From NCBI RefSeq assembly GCF_008386695.1, contig NZ_VUOC01000002.1, positions 674,481-738,480 of the forward strand: a stretch of DNA of 64,000 bases. Reading direction: 5' to 3'. The notes below the pieces were generated by a model, which saw only the letters and a program-made list of their open reading frames with translations, made no database searches and was not told where the DNA came from. The DNA is from Chitinophaga agrisoli. GTDB taxonomy: Bacteria; Bacteroidota; Bacteroidia; Chitinophagales; Chitinophagaceae. Shown here in pieces: positions 27,753 through 37,314 of the stretch (position 1 is the stretch's first letter; each line of letters starts with the position of its first letter). The translations under genes and the position numbers were made by a program.

Positions 27753-28562
27753 ATGAAAACGATCAACAAGGAGCGTGTGGCATTATTGGTCACAGTGGCT
27801 GCTATTGCCCTTTCTTCGTTCCGCAATCAACACACGCCAGATGAAGAACGTCCCCTGTTACAGGCGATCAACAGTCATGCCGGCACGCTGCTGATCACCT
27901 ACAATACACAGCATCAGCTCAGCAAACTTACCAGGGTACAGCGCACAACAGATGAAATGTATACTGATGTGCGTATACCGGTATACGAAAGCGGCCACCT
28001 GGTAAGCACGCTGGTATCCGGCAAGGAAAGCGGCGAAAGCAGCGAGATCTTCTCTTCGTTTGATTATGCGGAGGATTACCGCCAGATCAGCCGGATCCGT
28101 TACTATACAGAGGGACAGGCCCACGGATACGATTCGCTGGTATATGACAAGGCAGGGCGGATAACAGCCCGTTATTTCTTTAGCAGCACCCGCGGCCAGT
28201 ATGAGAACCATAACTACCAGGCATATAGCTGGGATGCTGCCGGCAATATGCGCCAGCTGGATAGCTACGGCAGAACAGCGGCCAACGGCAGCTTTGCGCT
28301 GACAACCAGCATTGTCTACACCTATGATAACAAACCTAATCCGCAACAGCAGATAACCGGGCTTTGTTACATGACAGACATACAGCCGGCCGCATTATCC
28401 ACCAATAATGTATTAACAGAGCAGATCACCCATGTAGCCACAGGTGAGAAAAGCGTAAATACCTATATATACGCCTATAATGCCGTAGGATATCCTACCC
28501 GGGTAACGGCCAGTTTTGGCGCGGACGGCGCGGAAGAGACAACGGAACTGAGGTACGAATAG
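27753..28562 (+). CDS. Secreted YD-repeat-like protein (DUF4595-like)
   Basis: 269 residues with a short N-terminal hydrophobic stretch (VALLVTVAAIALSSF) and then repeated strands of the form YDKAGRITARYF, YSWDAAGNMRQLDSYGRT and IYAYNAVGYPTRVTA, resembling YD repeats of cell-surface proteins. It is a small secreted or lipidless surface protein with unknown role. Its stop is 3 bases from the stop of the convergent antiporter gene. Confidence 0.6.
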   Translation: MKTINKERVALLVTVAAIALSSFRNQHTPDEERPLLQAINSHAGTLLITYNTQHQLSKLTRVQRTTDEMYTDVRIPVYESGHLVSTLVSGKESGESSEIFSSFDYAEDYRQISRIRYYTEGQAHGYDSLVYDKAGRITARYFFSSTRGQYENHNYQAYSWDAAGNMRQLDSYGRTAANGSFALTTSIVYTYDNKPNPQQQITGLCYMTDIQPAALSTNNVLTEQITHVATGEKSVNTYIYAYNAVGYPTRVTASFGADGAEETTELRYE

Positions 28563-28565
28563 GGA

Positions 28566-30800
28566 TTATAAATGCCCTTTTTTGAAGAAGGTGGCCAGGC
28601 GCTTTTCACTACCTGCTACCCATAAGATATCGCCTTCCTGCAGTACGGTGCTGGAGTCCGGGTTTAACAAACGGCGGCCGCCGCGCTCTATGCCCAGTAC
28701 CATGCCCTGCGTTTGCTCGCGGATGCCTGTCTGGCGGATGGTTTTGCCCAAAAGAGGCATGCCTTCCTTTACCAGGTAGCGGCGTAGCACAATATCATTG
28801 GCAGGCTGCGTTTTGCTCTCGAGGGATCCATCCTGCTCATCCAGGAAACGGTTTAGCAGGGTAAGCTGATCATCCGTGCCTATCACAGTCACTACATCAC
28901 CAGGGTAAAGCCTTTCCGTACCGCCAGGCGCCGCATATTGCTGACCGCCTCTTTTTATCAGGGCGATATTTGTACCGAAAGTTTCGCGGAGGGCGAGCTC
29001 CTGCAATGTTTTGCCAATGGCCGGCGAAGTGGACCGGATCTCTATTACCGCCAGATGCGCATCCCAGGGGGCCAGCACCTGCTTATTGATACCGCCTACA
29101 CGGGTTTCCCTTTCATTGAAATTAGAAAAAAAGCGCGCCTCAATAGTGGCATAAAAAGTCTGCAGCCTTTTTGAGAAGATGAACAGCAACGCCACTATTG
29201 CCAGCGTAACCAGTAAGGCTACCGCAGTAGAGAAGAATTGATCCACAAAAAAACCGATCAGGAACACCGCCAGTCCTACACGTAACAAACGTAATAATAC
29301 CAGCGGGCCGCGGTACTTTTTCTGCTGCCATATATTGGCGGAGGCTGCGCTGCTGGCGCCGCGGAATGCCAGCGCCCAGATAAACGGCGAAAGCACCAGC
29401 AGCGTCACAAAAGCGGTGGCAATACGCCCCCAGTGATGATCGCCCGTAGTATCCGTGATCCTGGGCAGGATATAATAGGCGCCCAACAGCACCACCGCTA
29501 TAATGATAACAGAGAACAGGATCATATTCATAAAATACGACCGCAGCAGCTGCCGCCAATCGCTGACCACCGCAATGGTTTGCGTAGCCGCGCTATAACG
29601 GTTAAGGGTGGTTTTCCACCGGTGGGGCAGTATGGCTGCAATACGCACGTATACTGGCTCTGACACCCGGATCAGGTAAGGCGTGGTAAAAGTAGTAACG
29701 GCAGACACCGCCACAGCGACAGGATACAGGAAACTGCTGGTAACATTCAATGTAAGTCCCAGGGTGGCAATAATAAAGGAGAACTCCCCTATCTGCGCCA
29801 GGCTCATACCCGCCTGCACGGCCGGTTTAAGTGGTTGCCCCGCTACGAGTGCGCCGATAGTGGTGCTGAGCAGCTTACCTAATACGGTGATGATCGTGAT
29901 ATTGACCACAGGACCAGCATATTTCAGGATCATGGCAGGGTCTATCAACATACCTACAGACACAAAGAACACCGCGCCAAACAGCTCTTTTACGGGTTTT
30001 ACCAGGTGCTCTATCTTCTCCGCCTGCGTAGTCTCTGCCAGGATGGAGCCCATTACAAAAGCGCCCAGCGCCGGAGAAAAACCTGCCTGTACAGCCAGCA
30101 CTACCATCAGCAGGCAAAGCCCTATGGAGGTAACCAGCAGGGTTTCCTCATTCATTAGCTTACGTGTTCTTTTTAGCAGGGTGGGCAGGAAAAATATGCC
30201 GGATACAAACCATATGATCAGGAAGAATAACAGCTTTACTACAGAGGTTAACATCTCCATACCGGCAAACTGCTGACTGGCCGCCAGGGTGCTCAATAAT
30301 ACCAGCAGCACAATGGCCACCAGGTCCTCTACCACCAGGATACCGAACACCAGGCCAGCAAACTGCTGCCCTTTAACGCCCAGCTCCTCAAAAGCACGGA
30401 TGATAATGGTAGTGGAAGAAACAGAGAGTATGCCGCCCAGGAAGATGCTATCCATCACAGACCACCCCATCAGATGACCGGCAGCATAACCCAGCAGCAG
30501 CATAAAAGCCACTTCTATAATGGCGGTGATCGATGCCGCCCCTCCTACCTTGATCAGTTTTTTGAAGCTGAACTCCAGGCCCAGGCTAAACAGCAGGAAG
30601 ATAACGCCTATCTCTGACCAGGTTTGAATATTGGCCTCATCCGCTACGGTAGGCACCAGGGATACATGCGGTCCTACCAGCAGGCCGGCTACTATATAAC
30701 CCAATACCAGTGGTTGCCGCAGCTTTTTAAAGATGAGCGTGGTTACCGCCGCAGCGGCAAGGATTAACGCAAGGTCTGTAATAAGCGGGGGCAAATGCAT
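28566..30800 (-). CDS. CPA2 cation:proton antiporter with two RCK_C domains (KefB-like)
   Basis: 744 residues. The N-terminal 380 residues form the Na/H exchanger domain (LRQPLVLGYIVAGLLVGPH, FLLFSLGLEFSFKKL, SSTTIIIRAFEELGV). Then four more helices (about 390-560), and two TrkA_C/RCK_C domains: about 575-650 (HLAVIEIRSTSPAIGKTLQEL) and 660-744 (VKEGMPLLGKTIRQT). The NAD-binding TrkA_N part of KefB/KefC is missing. It should exchange K+ or Na+ for protons, gated by a ligand at the RCK_C domains. Confidence 0.88.
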   Translation of the reverse strand: MHLPPLITDLALILAAAAVTTLIFKKLRQPLVLGYIVAGLLVGPHVSLVPTVADEANIQTWSEIGVIFLLFSLGLEFSFKKLIKVGGAASITAIIEVAFMLLLGYAAGHLMGWSVMDSIFLGGILSVSSTTIIIRAFEELGVKGQQFAGLVFGILVVEDLVAIVLLVLLSTLAASQQFAGMEMLTSVVKLLFFLIIWFVSGIFFLPTLLKRTRKLMNEETLLVTSIGLCLLMVVLAVQAGFSPALGAFVMGSILAETTQAEKIEHLVKPVKELFGAVFFVSVGMLIDPAMILKYAGPVVNITIITVLGKLLSTTIGALVAGQPLKPAVQAGMSLAQIGEFSFIIATLGLTLNVTSSFLYPVAVAVSAVTTFTTPYLIRVSEPVYVRIAAILPHRWKTTLNRYSAATQTIAVVSDWRQLLRSYFMNMILFSVIIIAVVLLGAYYILPRITDTTGDHHWGRIATAFVTLLVLSPFIWALAFRGASSAASANIWQQKKYRGPLVLLRLLRVGLAVFLIGFFVDQFFSTAVALLVTLAIVALLFIFSKRLQTFYATIEARFFSNFNERETRVGGINKQVLAPWDAHLAVIEIRSTSPAIGKTLQELALRETFGTNIALIKRGGQQYAAPGGTERLYPGDVVTVIGTDDQLTLLNRFLDEQDGSLESKTQPANDIVLRRYLVKEGMPLLGKTIRQTGIREQTQGMVLGIERGGRRLLNPDSSTVLQEGDILWVAGSEKRLATFFKKGHL

Positions 30801-31006
30801 AGTTGATTATTAATTACGGTCAGTGATGTTGCTACAATCTGATAAGGCGGTATGCCTGTGCGCTAATATATTAATTTCTTCTTTGTGAATGGTACCTGTT
30901 AAGGATAATGAACATTGCAAACACGGCGGGCGCCGGGTAACAGGGGCAAAGGCATGGCCACCTGTTTTGATAACAGGCATTCCCGATGCTTCCGTCTTCC
31001 TATCAG

Positions 31007-31459
31007 TTATTTGCGCAGCTTGTCCAGCAGATCGCTCAGCTGTTGTGCCTCTTCCTCATTCAGGCGATCTGCCAGATCCCCGAAGAAGGCGTTCATGTGC
31101 GGCTCCAGGTCTTCCAGGAGCTGCAGTCCCTTAGGCGTAAGGGTAATGTCCATTTTGCGGCGGTTCTGATCGCAGAGGCGACGGTTGACGTGCCCCAGTT
31201 TAACGAGTTTGTCCAGCAAACGGGTAACGTCGCTGGCCTTGTCCAGTAACACTTCTTTTATCTCACCCGCGGAAACGGGTTTGGGATGCCGTCCTTTGAT
31301 GATACGGAGCGCATTGAAATGCTGGGGTAAAATCTCATATTCCTTAAAGAAATCTGCCTGAGCATCCCGAAGCCAGTTACTGGTGAAAATAAGGTTCACT
31401 ACCGCTTTCTGGTAATTGCTGCGGAATTTCCCCTGTTTTATGGCCTCTTCTATTCTCAT
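31007..31459 (-). CDS. MarR-family transcriptional regulator
   Basis: 150 residues. Winged-helix core: LPQHFNALRIIKGRHPKPVSAGEIKEVLLDKASDVTRLLDKLVKLGHVNRR with the wing QNRRKMDITLTPKGLQLL. It is a dimeric repressor of MarR type. It precedes the antiporter gene on the same strand with a 206-base gap and may control it or itself. Confidence 0.85.
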   Translation of the reverse strand: MRIEEAIKQGKFRSNYQKAVVNLIFTSNWLRDAQADFFKEYEILPQHFNALRIIKGRHPKPVSAGEIKEVLLDKASDVTRLLDKLVKLGHVNRRLCDQNRRKMDITLTPKGLQLLEDLEPHMNAFFGDLADRLNEEEAQQLSDLLDKLRK

Positions 31460-31463
31460 AGGC

Positions 31464-31471
31464 CAAAGTTA
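31464..31471 (-). promoter_or_regulatory. Candidate -7 element for marR, leaderless start
   Basis: Reading leftwards, TAACTTTG fits TAnnTTTG and ends four bases before the ATG of the MarR gene. A -33 TTG is not evident. Confidence 0.4.
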
Positions 31472-31555
31472 GTAAAAACGACAGATGTTGTAACGATTTA
31501 TCATATTTGACCACCCAAGAGGGGTTATTTCGTATGTATTAGGTCGTTAGTATTT

Positions 31556-31571
31556 GTTAACTTCTGGTTAA
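31556..31571. repeat. GTTAA direct-repeat pair upstream of marR
   Basis: GTTAA at 31556-31560 and 31567-31571, 11 bases apart, about 100 bases before the MarR start. Resembles the longer GTTAA arrays at 38617 and 41630. Confidence 0.3.
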
Positions 31572-31690
31572 GAATAGCTATTTATTTGCGTTTACTAGAT
31601 AAAATCTACTGTTCACCAAATCAGAATAGGTTGATACCTGCTGGCTTATATCTTTGTAGTAGGTTTTTCATAGGATATGGTTAAAAAATT

Positions 31691-31710
31691 AGGCGGTATT
31701 CTTACCGCCT
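31691..31710 (-). terminator. Terminator of the FtsX-type permease gene
   Basis: AGGCGGTA-TTCT-TACCGCCT, 8-bp stem. Leftwards it is followed by AATTTTTT; rightwards by TTTTCTTTTT. The only gene reading towards it nearby is the permease that ends at 31753. Confidence 0.7.
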
Positions 31711-31752
31711 TTTTCTTTTTATATAAGTAGCTGTTTTTTAAGCATTTACTTT

Positions 31753-34170
31753 CTACTCCGTTCTCAAACTCGTTACGGGGTTCGTTAATGCCGCTTTAAT
31801 ACTCTGGAAACTTACGGTAGCAAAAGCAATCAATAAAATAAGACTGAAAGGCAGTACAAAAAGCCACCAATACAGGCTTGTATGGAACGCATAATTTTCC
31901 AGCCAGCGGGCGGAGGCATACCAGGCCAGCGGAGTGGCCACTATAAAGGCAATGCCGATCAGCATGGCAAACTCCTTATAAAGCAGGGTTACTATCTCCA
32001 TAACTGAAGCGCCCAGTACTTTGCGGATGCCTATCTCCTTGGTACGCTGCACCGTGGTAAAAGAGGCCAATCCAAATAAACCCAGGCAGGCCACCAGGAT
32101 GGCCAGGGTGGTGAACAAGCCAAACACCCGTCCAAAGCGCCGGTCCGCCTCATATTGATCATTGAAGTGTTGATCCAGGAAGAAGTACTCCAGCGGATTA
32201 CCGGGGAAGAAGGTATTCCAGTTCCGCTGTACCACCGCAATGGCCCTCTGTGCCTGGTTAGCATCTATCTTTATAGAAAAATAGCCGCGCTGGCCGGGCT
32301 GGCGTTTAAGTATCAGCGCATCATAGGCTTCGCGCAGGGTTTGCTGGTGAAAATTATCCACTACCCCAGTGATGGTGCACATAGTGCCCCAGAAGTCGAT
32401 CACCTTGCCCACTGCGTCTTCCGGGTTATCAAAACCCAGCTGTCTGGCAGCCACCCGGTTAAAGATCACCGCATTGGAGTCCATACCGAATTTATCTGAG
32501 AAATTACGGCCGGCCAGCAGCTTCAGCTCATAGGCAGGCACAAAATCATCATCAATATCTATGATCCGGTACTGTTTGCCTACGGCAATATCCTGGCCTT
32601 TGATGCGGATAGCGCCGGCATTCCAACCGGATGTACGGCCGGGTACTATAGAGGAAGCCGCGATGATACGGATAGAAGGATCGCGTAACAACTCCTGTTT
32701 GAAGGCTTTTGTATAATGCAGGAAGGAGGAATCATTCTTCACTACAATAGGCGTGCTCACCACCAGCGTCTGATTAATATTCATACCCAGCTTCTGCGTG
32801 CGCATGAACTGGATCTGCCGGTAAACGGTCAGAGTACCTATCAGTAGGAACAGGGACGCCGCAAACTGGCATACCACCAGGGATTTGCGGAGAGCGCTCC
32901 CCTGCCGGGATGCAATACCCTTTCCCTTTAGTACCACCACCGGTTTAAAGGCGGCCAGTATAAATGCCGGGTATAACCCCGAAAGGAATGATCCTGCCAG
33001 GAAAAGACCCAGCAACGTAAGCCAGAACGCGTAGTTATTCAGTGATGAAAATGACAGTTGCAGGCCGGTGAGCTCATTAAAGAAGGGCGTGGCGGCCAAT
33101 ACGATCAGCAATGCCAGTCCTACGGCTATGGCATTAAGCAGTGCAGCCTCCAGCAGGAACTGTTTCATTAGCTGGCTTTTCATGGAGCCCACCGTCTTAC
33201 GGATACCTACCTCCACTGCCCTGTTGATCGCGCGGGCAGTAGCCAGGTTAATATAGTTGATCCAGGCAATAACGATGATAAAGAAAGCTATGCCCAACAG
33301 CAGGTATACCGTATTGCCATCGCCATTGGCCTCTGCCTCCTCCATGTAATGAGAGTATAGATGGATGTCCTTTAATGGCTGCAGATGGTAGATCACCTGT
33401 GCGTTGAGCTTGGAAAAGTAGTCGCCGGTAAATTTCTGTACTAATGCCGGAAATTTCTTTTCCACCGCCCTGGCATCAGCACCGGGGCGCAGCAGCAGAT
33501 AAGTTAAGCAGCCATCCCAGTCCCAGGCAGTTTCCGGATCGCCTGGTTTTACAATGTCCAGGTAGCGGGCGTATGGCAATAACATATCTGCTTTGAGATG
33601 GGAGTTAACCGATATATCCCTGAATACGCCGGTTACTTTGAATGCTACCTCCTGGTTAAGGCGGATGGTCTTACCCAGGGCCTCTTCCTTTCCAAACAGG
33701 CGTTGCGCCAGGGATGCGGAGATGGCCACCGTCTTGGGCGCATCAAGCACCGTTTTCTTATCGCCCGCCAGTAACGGGTAAGTAAATACAGAGAAGAAGG
33801 AAGAACCTGTATAATATACCTTCTCTACCTTAATGTTGTTGTTATTATAATCCACCATCAGCGGCCCGCTGCGCACCATTTTCACATACTCCTCCACTTC
33901 CGGGAAAGCCAGCTTTGCATGATTGCCAACTGCATAGGCGCCTGCGGCCCATTGGGTGCTCAGCTTCCCATCATTATACCGGTCCTGCTGCACACGGAAG
34001 ATCCTGTTGCCCTGCGCATGGAACTTATCATAACTGAGCTCAAAGGCTACATATTGCAGGATCAGCAAGGAGGCCGCAATGCCAATGGCAAGGCCAAGGA
34101 TATTGATGGAGGAGAATGCCTTGTTGCGGATAATATTCCGCCAGGCAATCTTGAGGTAGTTTTTGAACAT
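31753..34170 (-). CDS. ABC transporter permease of the FtsX/MacB type
   Basis: 805 residues from ATG 34170 (MFKNYLKIAWRNIIRNKAFS is the usual family start; 12 upstream residues in the open frame are not). Two MacB-periplasmic/FtsX units: an N-terminal helix (SINILGLAIGIAASLLILQ), a periplasmic domain, FtsX helices near 285-460, a second periplasmic domain and C-terminal helices (YKEFAMLIGIAFIVATPLAWY). The SVMEIVTLLYKEF region is a coupling helix. The ATPase gene is not adjacent. Such Bacteroidota permeases move lipoproteins or peptides, or act as mechanotransmitters. Confidence 0.9.
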   Translation of the reverse strand: MFKNYLKIAWRNIIRNKAFSSINILGLAIGIAASLLILQYVAFELSYDKFHAQGNRIFRVQQDRYNDGKLSTQWAAGAYAVGNHAKLAFPEVEEYVKMVRSGPLMVDYNNNNIKVEKVYYTGSSFFSVFTYPLLAGDKKTVLDAPKTVAISASLAQRLFGKEEALGKTIRLNQEVAFKVTGVFRDISVNSHLKADMLLPYARYLDIVKPGDPETAWDWDGCLTYLLLRPGADARAVEKKFPALVQKFTGDYFSKLNAQVIYHLQPLKDIHLYSHYMEEAEANGDGNTVYLLLGIAFFIIVIAWINYINLATARAINRAVEVGIRKTVGSMKSQLMKQFLLEAALLNAIAVGLALLIVLAATPFFNELTGLQLSFSSLNNYAFWLTLLGLFLAGSFLSGLYPAFILAAFKPVVVLKGKGIASRQGSALRKSLVVCQFAASLFLLIGTLTVYRQIQFMRTQKLGMNINQTLVVSTPIVVKNDSSFLHYTKAFKQELLRDPSIRIIAASSIVPGRTSGWNAGAIRIKGQDIAVGKQYRIIDIDDDFVPAYELKLLAGRNFSDKFGMDSNAVIFNRVAARQLGFDNPEDAVGKVIDFWGTMCTITGVVDNFHQQTLREAYDALILKRQPGQRGYFSIKIDANQAQRAIAVVQRNWNTFFPGNPLEYFFLDQHFNDQYEADRRFGRVFGLFTTLAILVACLGLFGLASFTTVQRTKEIGIRKVLGASVMEIVTLLYKEFAMLIGIAFIVATPLAWYASARWLENYAFHTSLYWWLFVLPFSLILLIAFATVSFQSIKAALTNPVTSLRTE

Positions 34171-34318
34171 ATGGTGGAACTTAGGCAATACCCCTGCCTC
34201 CAACAAAATGCCAGACCAGGCCCACCTTATGAATCAATTGGTTATAATAACGGCGGCCAGCGCCAGTGTCCGCTAATGAACAGCCAACGTCCGCCAGGGG
34301 TCACCTGTCTGTATAAAA

Positions 34319-34351
34319 CAAGGCCGGCAAAACTATGCTTCGCCGGCCTTG
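34319..34351 (-). terminator. Terminator of the SGLT symporter gene
   Basis: CAAGGCCGGC (34319-34328) pairs with GCCGGCCTTG (34342-34351). Leftwards it is followed by TTTTATAC, so it ends the symporter transcript. Confidence 0.7.
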
Positions 34352-34369
34352 TCATCTTAATAGTAGCCG

Positions 34370-36067
34370 TTACCAGAACCGCACATACAGCGCGCTTAAT
34401 ATCAGCAATGTAATTACAATGAGCACCATGGTGGTAGGCGATACCCGGAACATGGCCTTATCCAGCACAAACGCTTTAGGATTGACCTTAGGCCCGGCCA
34501 GGCTCATGATCACCATAACAAGCACGGTGAAGAAGAATGCCCATCCCATACAGATAAGGAAGGGTATCTCATATTTACCTTTACCATTAGGGAACGCAGT
34601 GTACAACAAGGTCTCATTCCCAAACCATTGCGGCGCATAGTTATTGAACACTACAGACAGGAGGAAACCGGTAACAATACCCGCTACCGCAGCAGCGCCG
34701 GTAGTACGTTTCCAGAACATGCCCAGCAGGAACATGGCAAATACGCCCGGACTAATAAAACCCGTGTACTTCTGTATAAAGGTAAAACCGCCTTCGCCGC
34801 CTATACCCAGTATATCGTTCCAGGTGAAGCCGATAGCCAGCAGCATGGCCGCTATGATAACGATACGGCCCGTCCATACCAGCTGCTGTTCATTGGCCTC
34901 TTTGCGGATGTATTTTTTATAGATATCCAGCGTAAAGATGGTGGAGATACTATTGGCCTTACCAGCCAGCGACGCCACTATGGCCGCTGTTAATGCCGCC
35001 AGGGACAAGCCTTTAAGACCGGTGGGCAGGAAGCCCAGGATGGCGGAATAAGCATTATCTGCATTGAAGTGGCCACCGGGGGCCATCTCCTGTTGGAGCG
35101 CACCATTCTTGTATAACACATAGGCAGCAATACCCGGCAGCATCACGATCACGGGCATCATCAGCTTCAACAGGCCCGCAAACAGGATACCTCTGCGCGC
35201 TGTTTCCAGGTTAGCGCCCAGGGCGCGCTGCGTAATATACTGGTTACAACCCCAGTAGTTCAGGTTTACGATCCACTGGCCGGCCAGGTACATCGAGAGA
35301 CCAGGCAACATCAGGTATTTATTGATCTCTGACTGTGGGGCCGTTGCAGCCGGCTTTTCCATGATCATCTTAAAGTGGTCCGGGGCATCGTGCATCAGGG
35401 CCTTAAAACCAGCCAGCACACTGCCGCCAACACCAAGATGATCGCTTACCATGCTAAGGGCCAGGTAAGTAGTAGCTAAGCCCCCAATAATAAGTACCGC
35501 TACCTGGATCACATCCGTATACCCTATCACCTTCATACCACCCAGCGTAATAAGCAGCGCAAACACGGACAACGCGATCATGATGAGATGGAAATTACCG
35601 TCGCCCACCAGGCTGTTAATGGCCAGCGCGCCCAGGAACAGGATGGAAGTAAGGTTCACAAATACATACAGGAACAGCCAGAAAATGGCCATGATCAGGC
35701 TCACCGTTTCATTATAGCGCGTTTTCAGAAACTGCGGCATGGTGAAGATGTGGTTCTTCAGGTATACCGGCATGAACCAGACCGCCACAATGATAAGCGC
35801 AATAGCGGCAATCCATTCATAGGCAGCTACGGCCACGCCTACAGAGAAGCCATTACCGCTCATGCCAATGAACTGCTCCGCAGAGATATTGGACGCAATA
35901 AGGGAAGCGCCAATGGCCCACCAGGTAAGGGAACCTTCCGCCAGGAAAAAGTCCTTTGTGTCAATACTGGTCTTCCTTTTACGGCGGTAGATCCAATAGC
36001 CATATGAGGCTACTATGAGAAAGTAGATAATAAAAATAACGTAGTCTACAAATACTAGTTTATTCAT
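34370..36067 (-). CDS. Sodium/solute symporter (SGLT-like)
   Basis: 565 residues, about 14 helices. Signatures: WWAIGASLIASNISAEQFIG in helix 2, INLNYWGCNQYITQRALGA-like middle motif (VNLNYWGCNQYITQ), AALTAAIVASLAGKANSIST and IGGEGGFTFIQKYTGFISPG. It matches sugar-type SSS transporters (vSGLT, SglT) that take up glucose, galactose or inositol with Na+. It lies near GH51 and may share an operator motif with it. Confidence 0.88.
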   Translation of the reverse strand: MNKLVFVDYVIFIIYFLIVASYGYWIYRRKRKTSIDTKDFFLAEGSLTWWAIGASLIASNISAEQFIGMSGNGFSVGVAVAAYEWIAAIALIIVAVWFMPVYLKNHIFTMPQFLKTRYNETVSLIMAIFWLFLYVFVNLTSILFLGALAINSLVGDGNFHLIMIALSVFALLITLGGMKVIGYTDVIQVAVLIIGGLATTYLALSMVSDHLGVGGSVLAGFKALMHDAPDHFKMIMEKPAATAPQSEINKYLMLPGLSMYLAGQWIVNLNYWGCNQYITQRALGANLETARRGILFAGLLKLMMPVIVMLPGIAAYVLYKNGALQQEMAPGGHFNADNAYSAILGFLPTGLKGLSLAALTAAIVASLAGKANSISTIFTLDIYKKYIRKEANEQQLVWTGRIVIIAAMLLAIGFTWNDILGIGGEGGFTFIQKYTGFISPGVFAMFLLGMFWKRTTGAAAVAGIVTGFLLSVVFNNYAPQWFGNETLLYTAFPNGKGKYEIPFLICMGWAFFFTVLVMVIMSLAGPKVNPKAFVLDKAMFRVSPTTMVLIVITLLILSALYVRFW

Positions 36068-36106
36068 AACGGAGGATTACGGGTTGTATACAAGATACTA
36101 ATATAT

Positions 36107-36134
36107 TGTCAATTTGACATTTATTCAAATAAAT
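36107..36134. promoter_or_regulatory. Candidate operator upstream of the SGLT gene
   Basis: Two adjacent palindromes, TGTCAA-T-TTGACA (36107-36119) and ATTTAT-TCAA-ATAAAT (36119-36134), 40-67 bases before the symporter ATG. The block TTGACATTTA also occurs upstream of the GH51 gene. Confidence 0.4.
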
Positions 36135-36199
36135 ATGAGAGATGAGGGAAGACGGCGGGATAAGTAACGGGGAATGAAGGAATTGAGGAAGATGGCGTA

Positions 36200-37237
36200 T
36201 CAGTCCTTAACCAATAGTTCCCGCAGGCCCTTTTTATTTACGCGGAAGACTTGTCCCCCCTCTATCAATACTCCTTCAGAGATCCCATCTGCATGAGGCG
36301 TATCTATATCAATCACCCTCCCATCAAAAAAAACGGTGACCTTTTCTGTGGTGGTATGGCCAATGATGATACGGCGAACATCAAATTTGCGGAGGGTCTC
36401 CTCCACATCCCGTGCGGTGGCATGGCCCATGGCATAGCCGCGGTACCAGAAGGGGGATTCCGATGAATAGAGCAGGTAATACAGGGCTGCAAATTGCACG
36501 GGAAACGCCTCCACCGGCGTAAAGTACCAGGGACGGCACAGACGGTTAATGGCGGACAGGCTATAAGACAGCAGGTTGATAATGGGCGCTATACCTCCGT
36601 GTACAAACAGGAAGGGGCCTATTTTTTCCAATACATTCTTGGTGGCCAGCCAGCGGCCCAGCTCCGTAGCGGGCTGGAACCAGCTGAAATAGTCCTTTTG
36701 CAGAATGAGGGCCTGCTCCAGGTACTTTTCGTGTACATAACGCAGATCTCCGGTCATGTTCATGATCTCATGGTTACCCAGGATAAAATGCACGTACCCG
36801 CCTTGTTGTTTTGCTTTTTCTTCGAGGGCATAAAGGAGCCAGAGGCATTCCATCACCAGGGGACCGCGGTCAAAACAGTCGCCATTCATCACCAGCCGGC
36901 CATTGCCAAAGGTCCAGTTGTAGGCTGTGTCTATTACCTCATGGGCCAGGAGGAGGTCCCGGAAGGCCTCAAAATTACCTTCTATGTCGGAAACGGCCAA
37001 TATCCTGCCGGTGGCCGGGAAAATGGTGGGCTCTGGGGTCAGGGTAGGCTTTAGCGGGGTGGAAAAGTTCCATTCCGGGTGCTCCGGGAAATTGCAATGC
37101 ACCCAGATGCGCTGTTTTTGCTGCAGGGAATAAGTCTGGGCGTGGGCTACCTGTTTATGTTGCCGGGTAATAACGGATCTCAGAACGATCATATCTCCTT
37201 CGTAGAAGATATGCGGGGCATCAGCTATGGACTTCAT
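36200..37237 (-). CDS. Calcineurin-like metallophosphoesterase
   Basis: 345 residues, cytoplasmic. Metal ligands: SDIEGN (a Glu replaces His of the usual GDxHG), NGDCFDRGPLVMECL, LGNHEIMN, FVHGGI and IIGHTTTEKVTVF. This order is that of Ser/Thr protein phosphatases and Shewanella-type ApaH-like enzymes. The first 95 residues are an extra domain without known match. Substrate unknown. Confidence 0.82.
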   Translation of the reverse strand: MKSIADAPHIFYEGDMIVLRSVITRQHKQVAHAQTYSLQQKQRIWVHCNFPEHPEWNFSTPLKPTLTPEPTIFPATGRILAVSDIEGNFEAFRDLLLAHEVIDTAYNWTFGNGRLVMNGDCFDRGPLVMECLWLLYALEEKAKQQGGYVHFILGNHEIMNMTGDLRYVHEKYLEQALILQKDYFSWFQPATELGRWLATKNVLEKIGPFLFVHGGIAPIINLLSYSLSAINRLCRPWYFTPVEAFPVQFAALYYLLYSSESPFWYRGYAMGHATARDVEETLRKFDVRRIIIGHTTTEKVTVFFDGRVIDIDTPHADGISEGVLIEGGQVFRVNKKGLRELLVKD

Positions 37238-37257
37238 GATACCCTTAAATTACGAAG

Positions 37258-37302
37258 AAAGGGCGAGTACGGCAGCGCTTTAAGCTGCTATACCCGCCCT
37301 TT
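37258..37302 (-). terminator. Hairpin terminator after fecR
   Basis: AAAGGGCG (37258-37265) pairs with CGCCCTTT (37295-37302); the loop holds an inner GCAGC/GCTGC stem. Leftwards followed by CTTCG, a weak T-run. Confidence 0.55.
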
Positions 37303-37314
37303 ATGTGCGTTATG

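Noticed and set aside
31620-31720. Possible small RNA on the + strand with TATCTTTG box and terminator
   Set aside because: The TTG-box spacing is only 15 bases and the hairpin is explained as the terminator of the leftward permease gene, with its own T-run in that direction.
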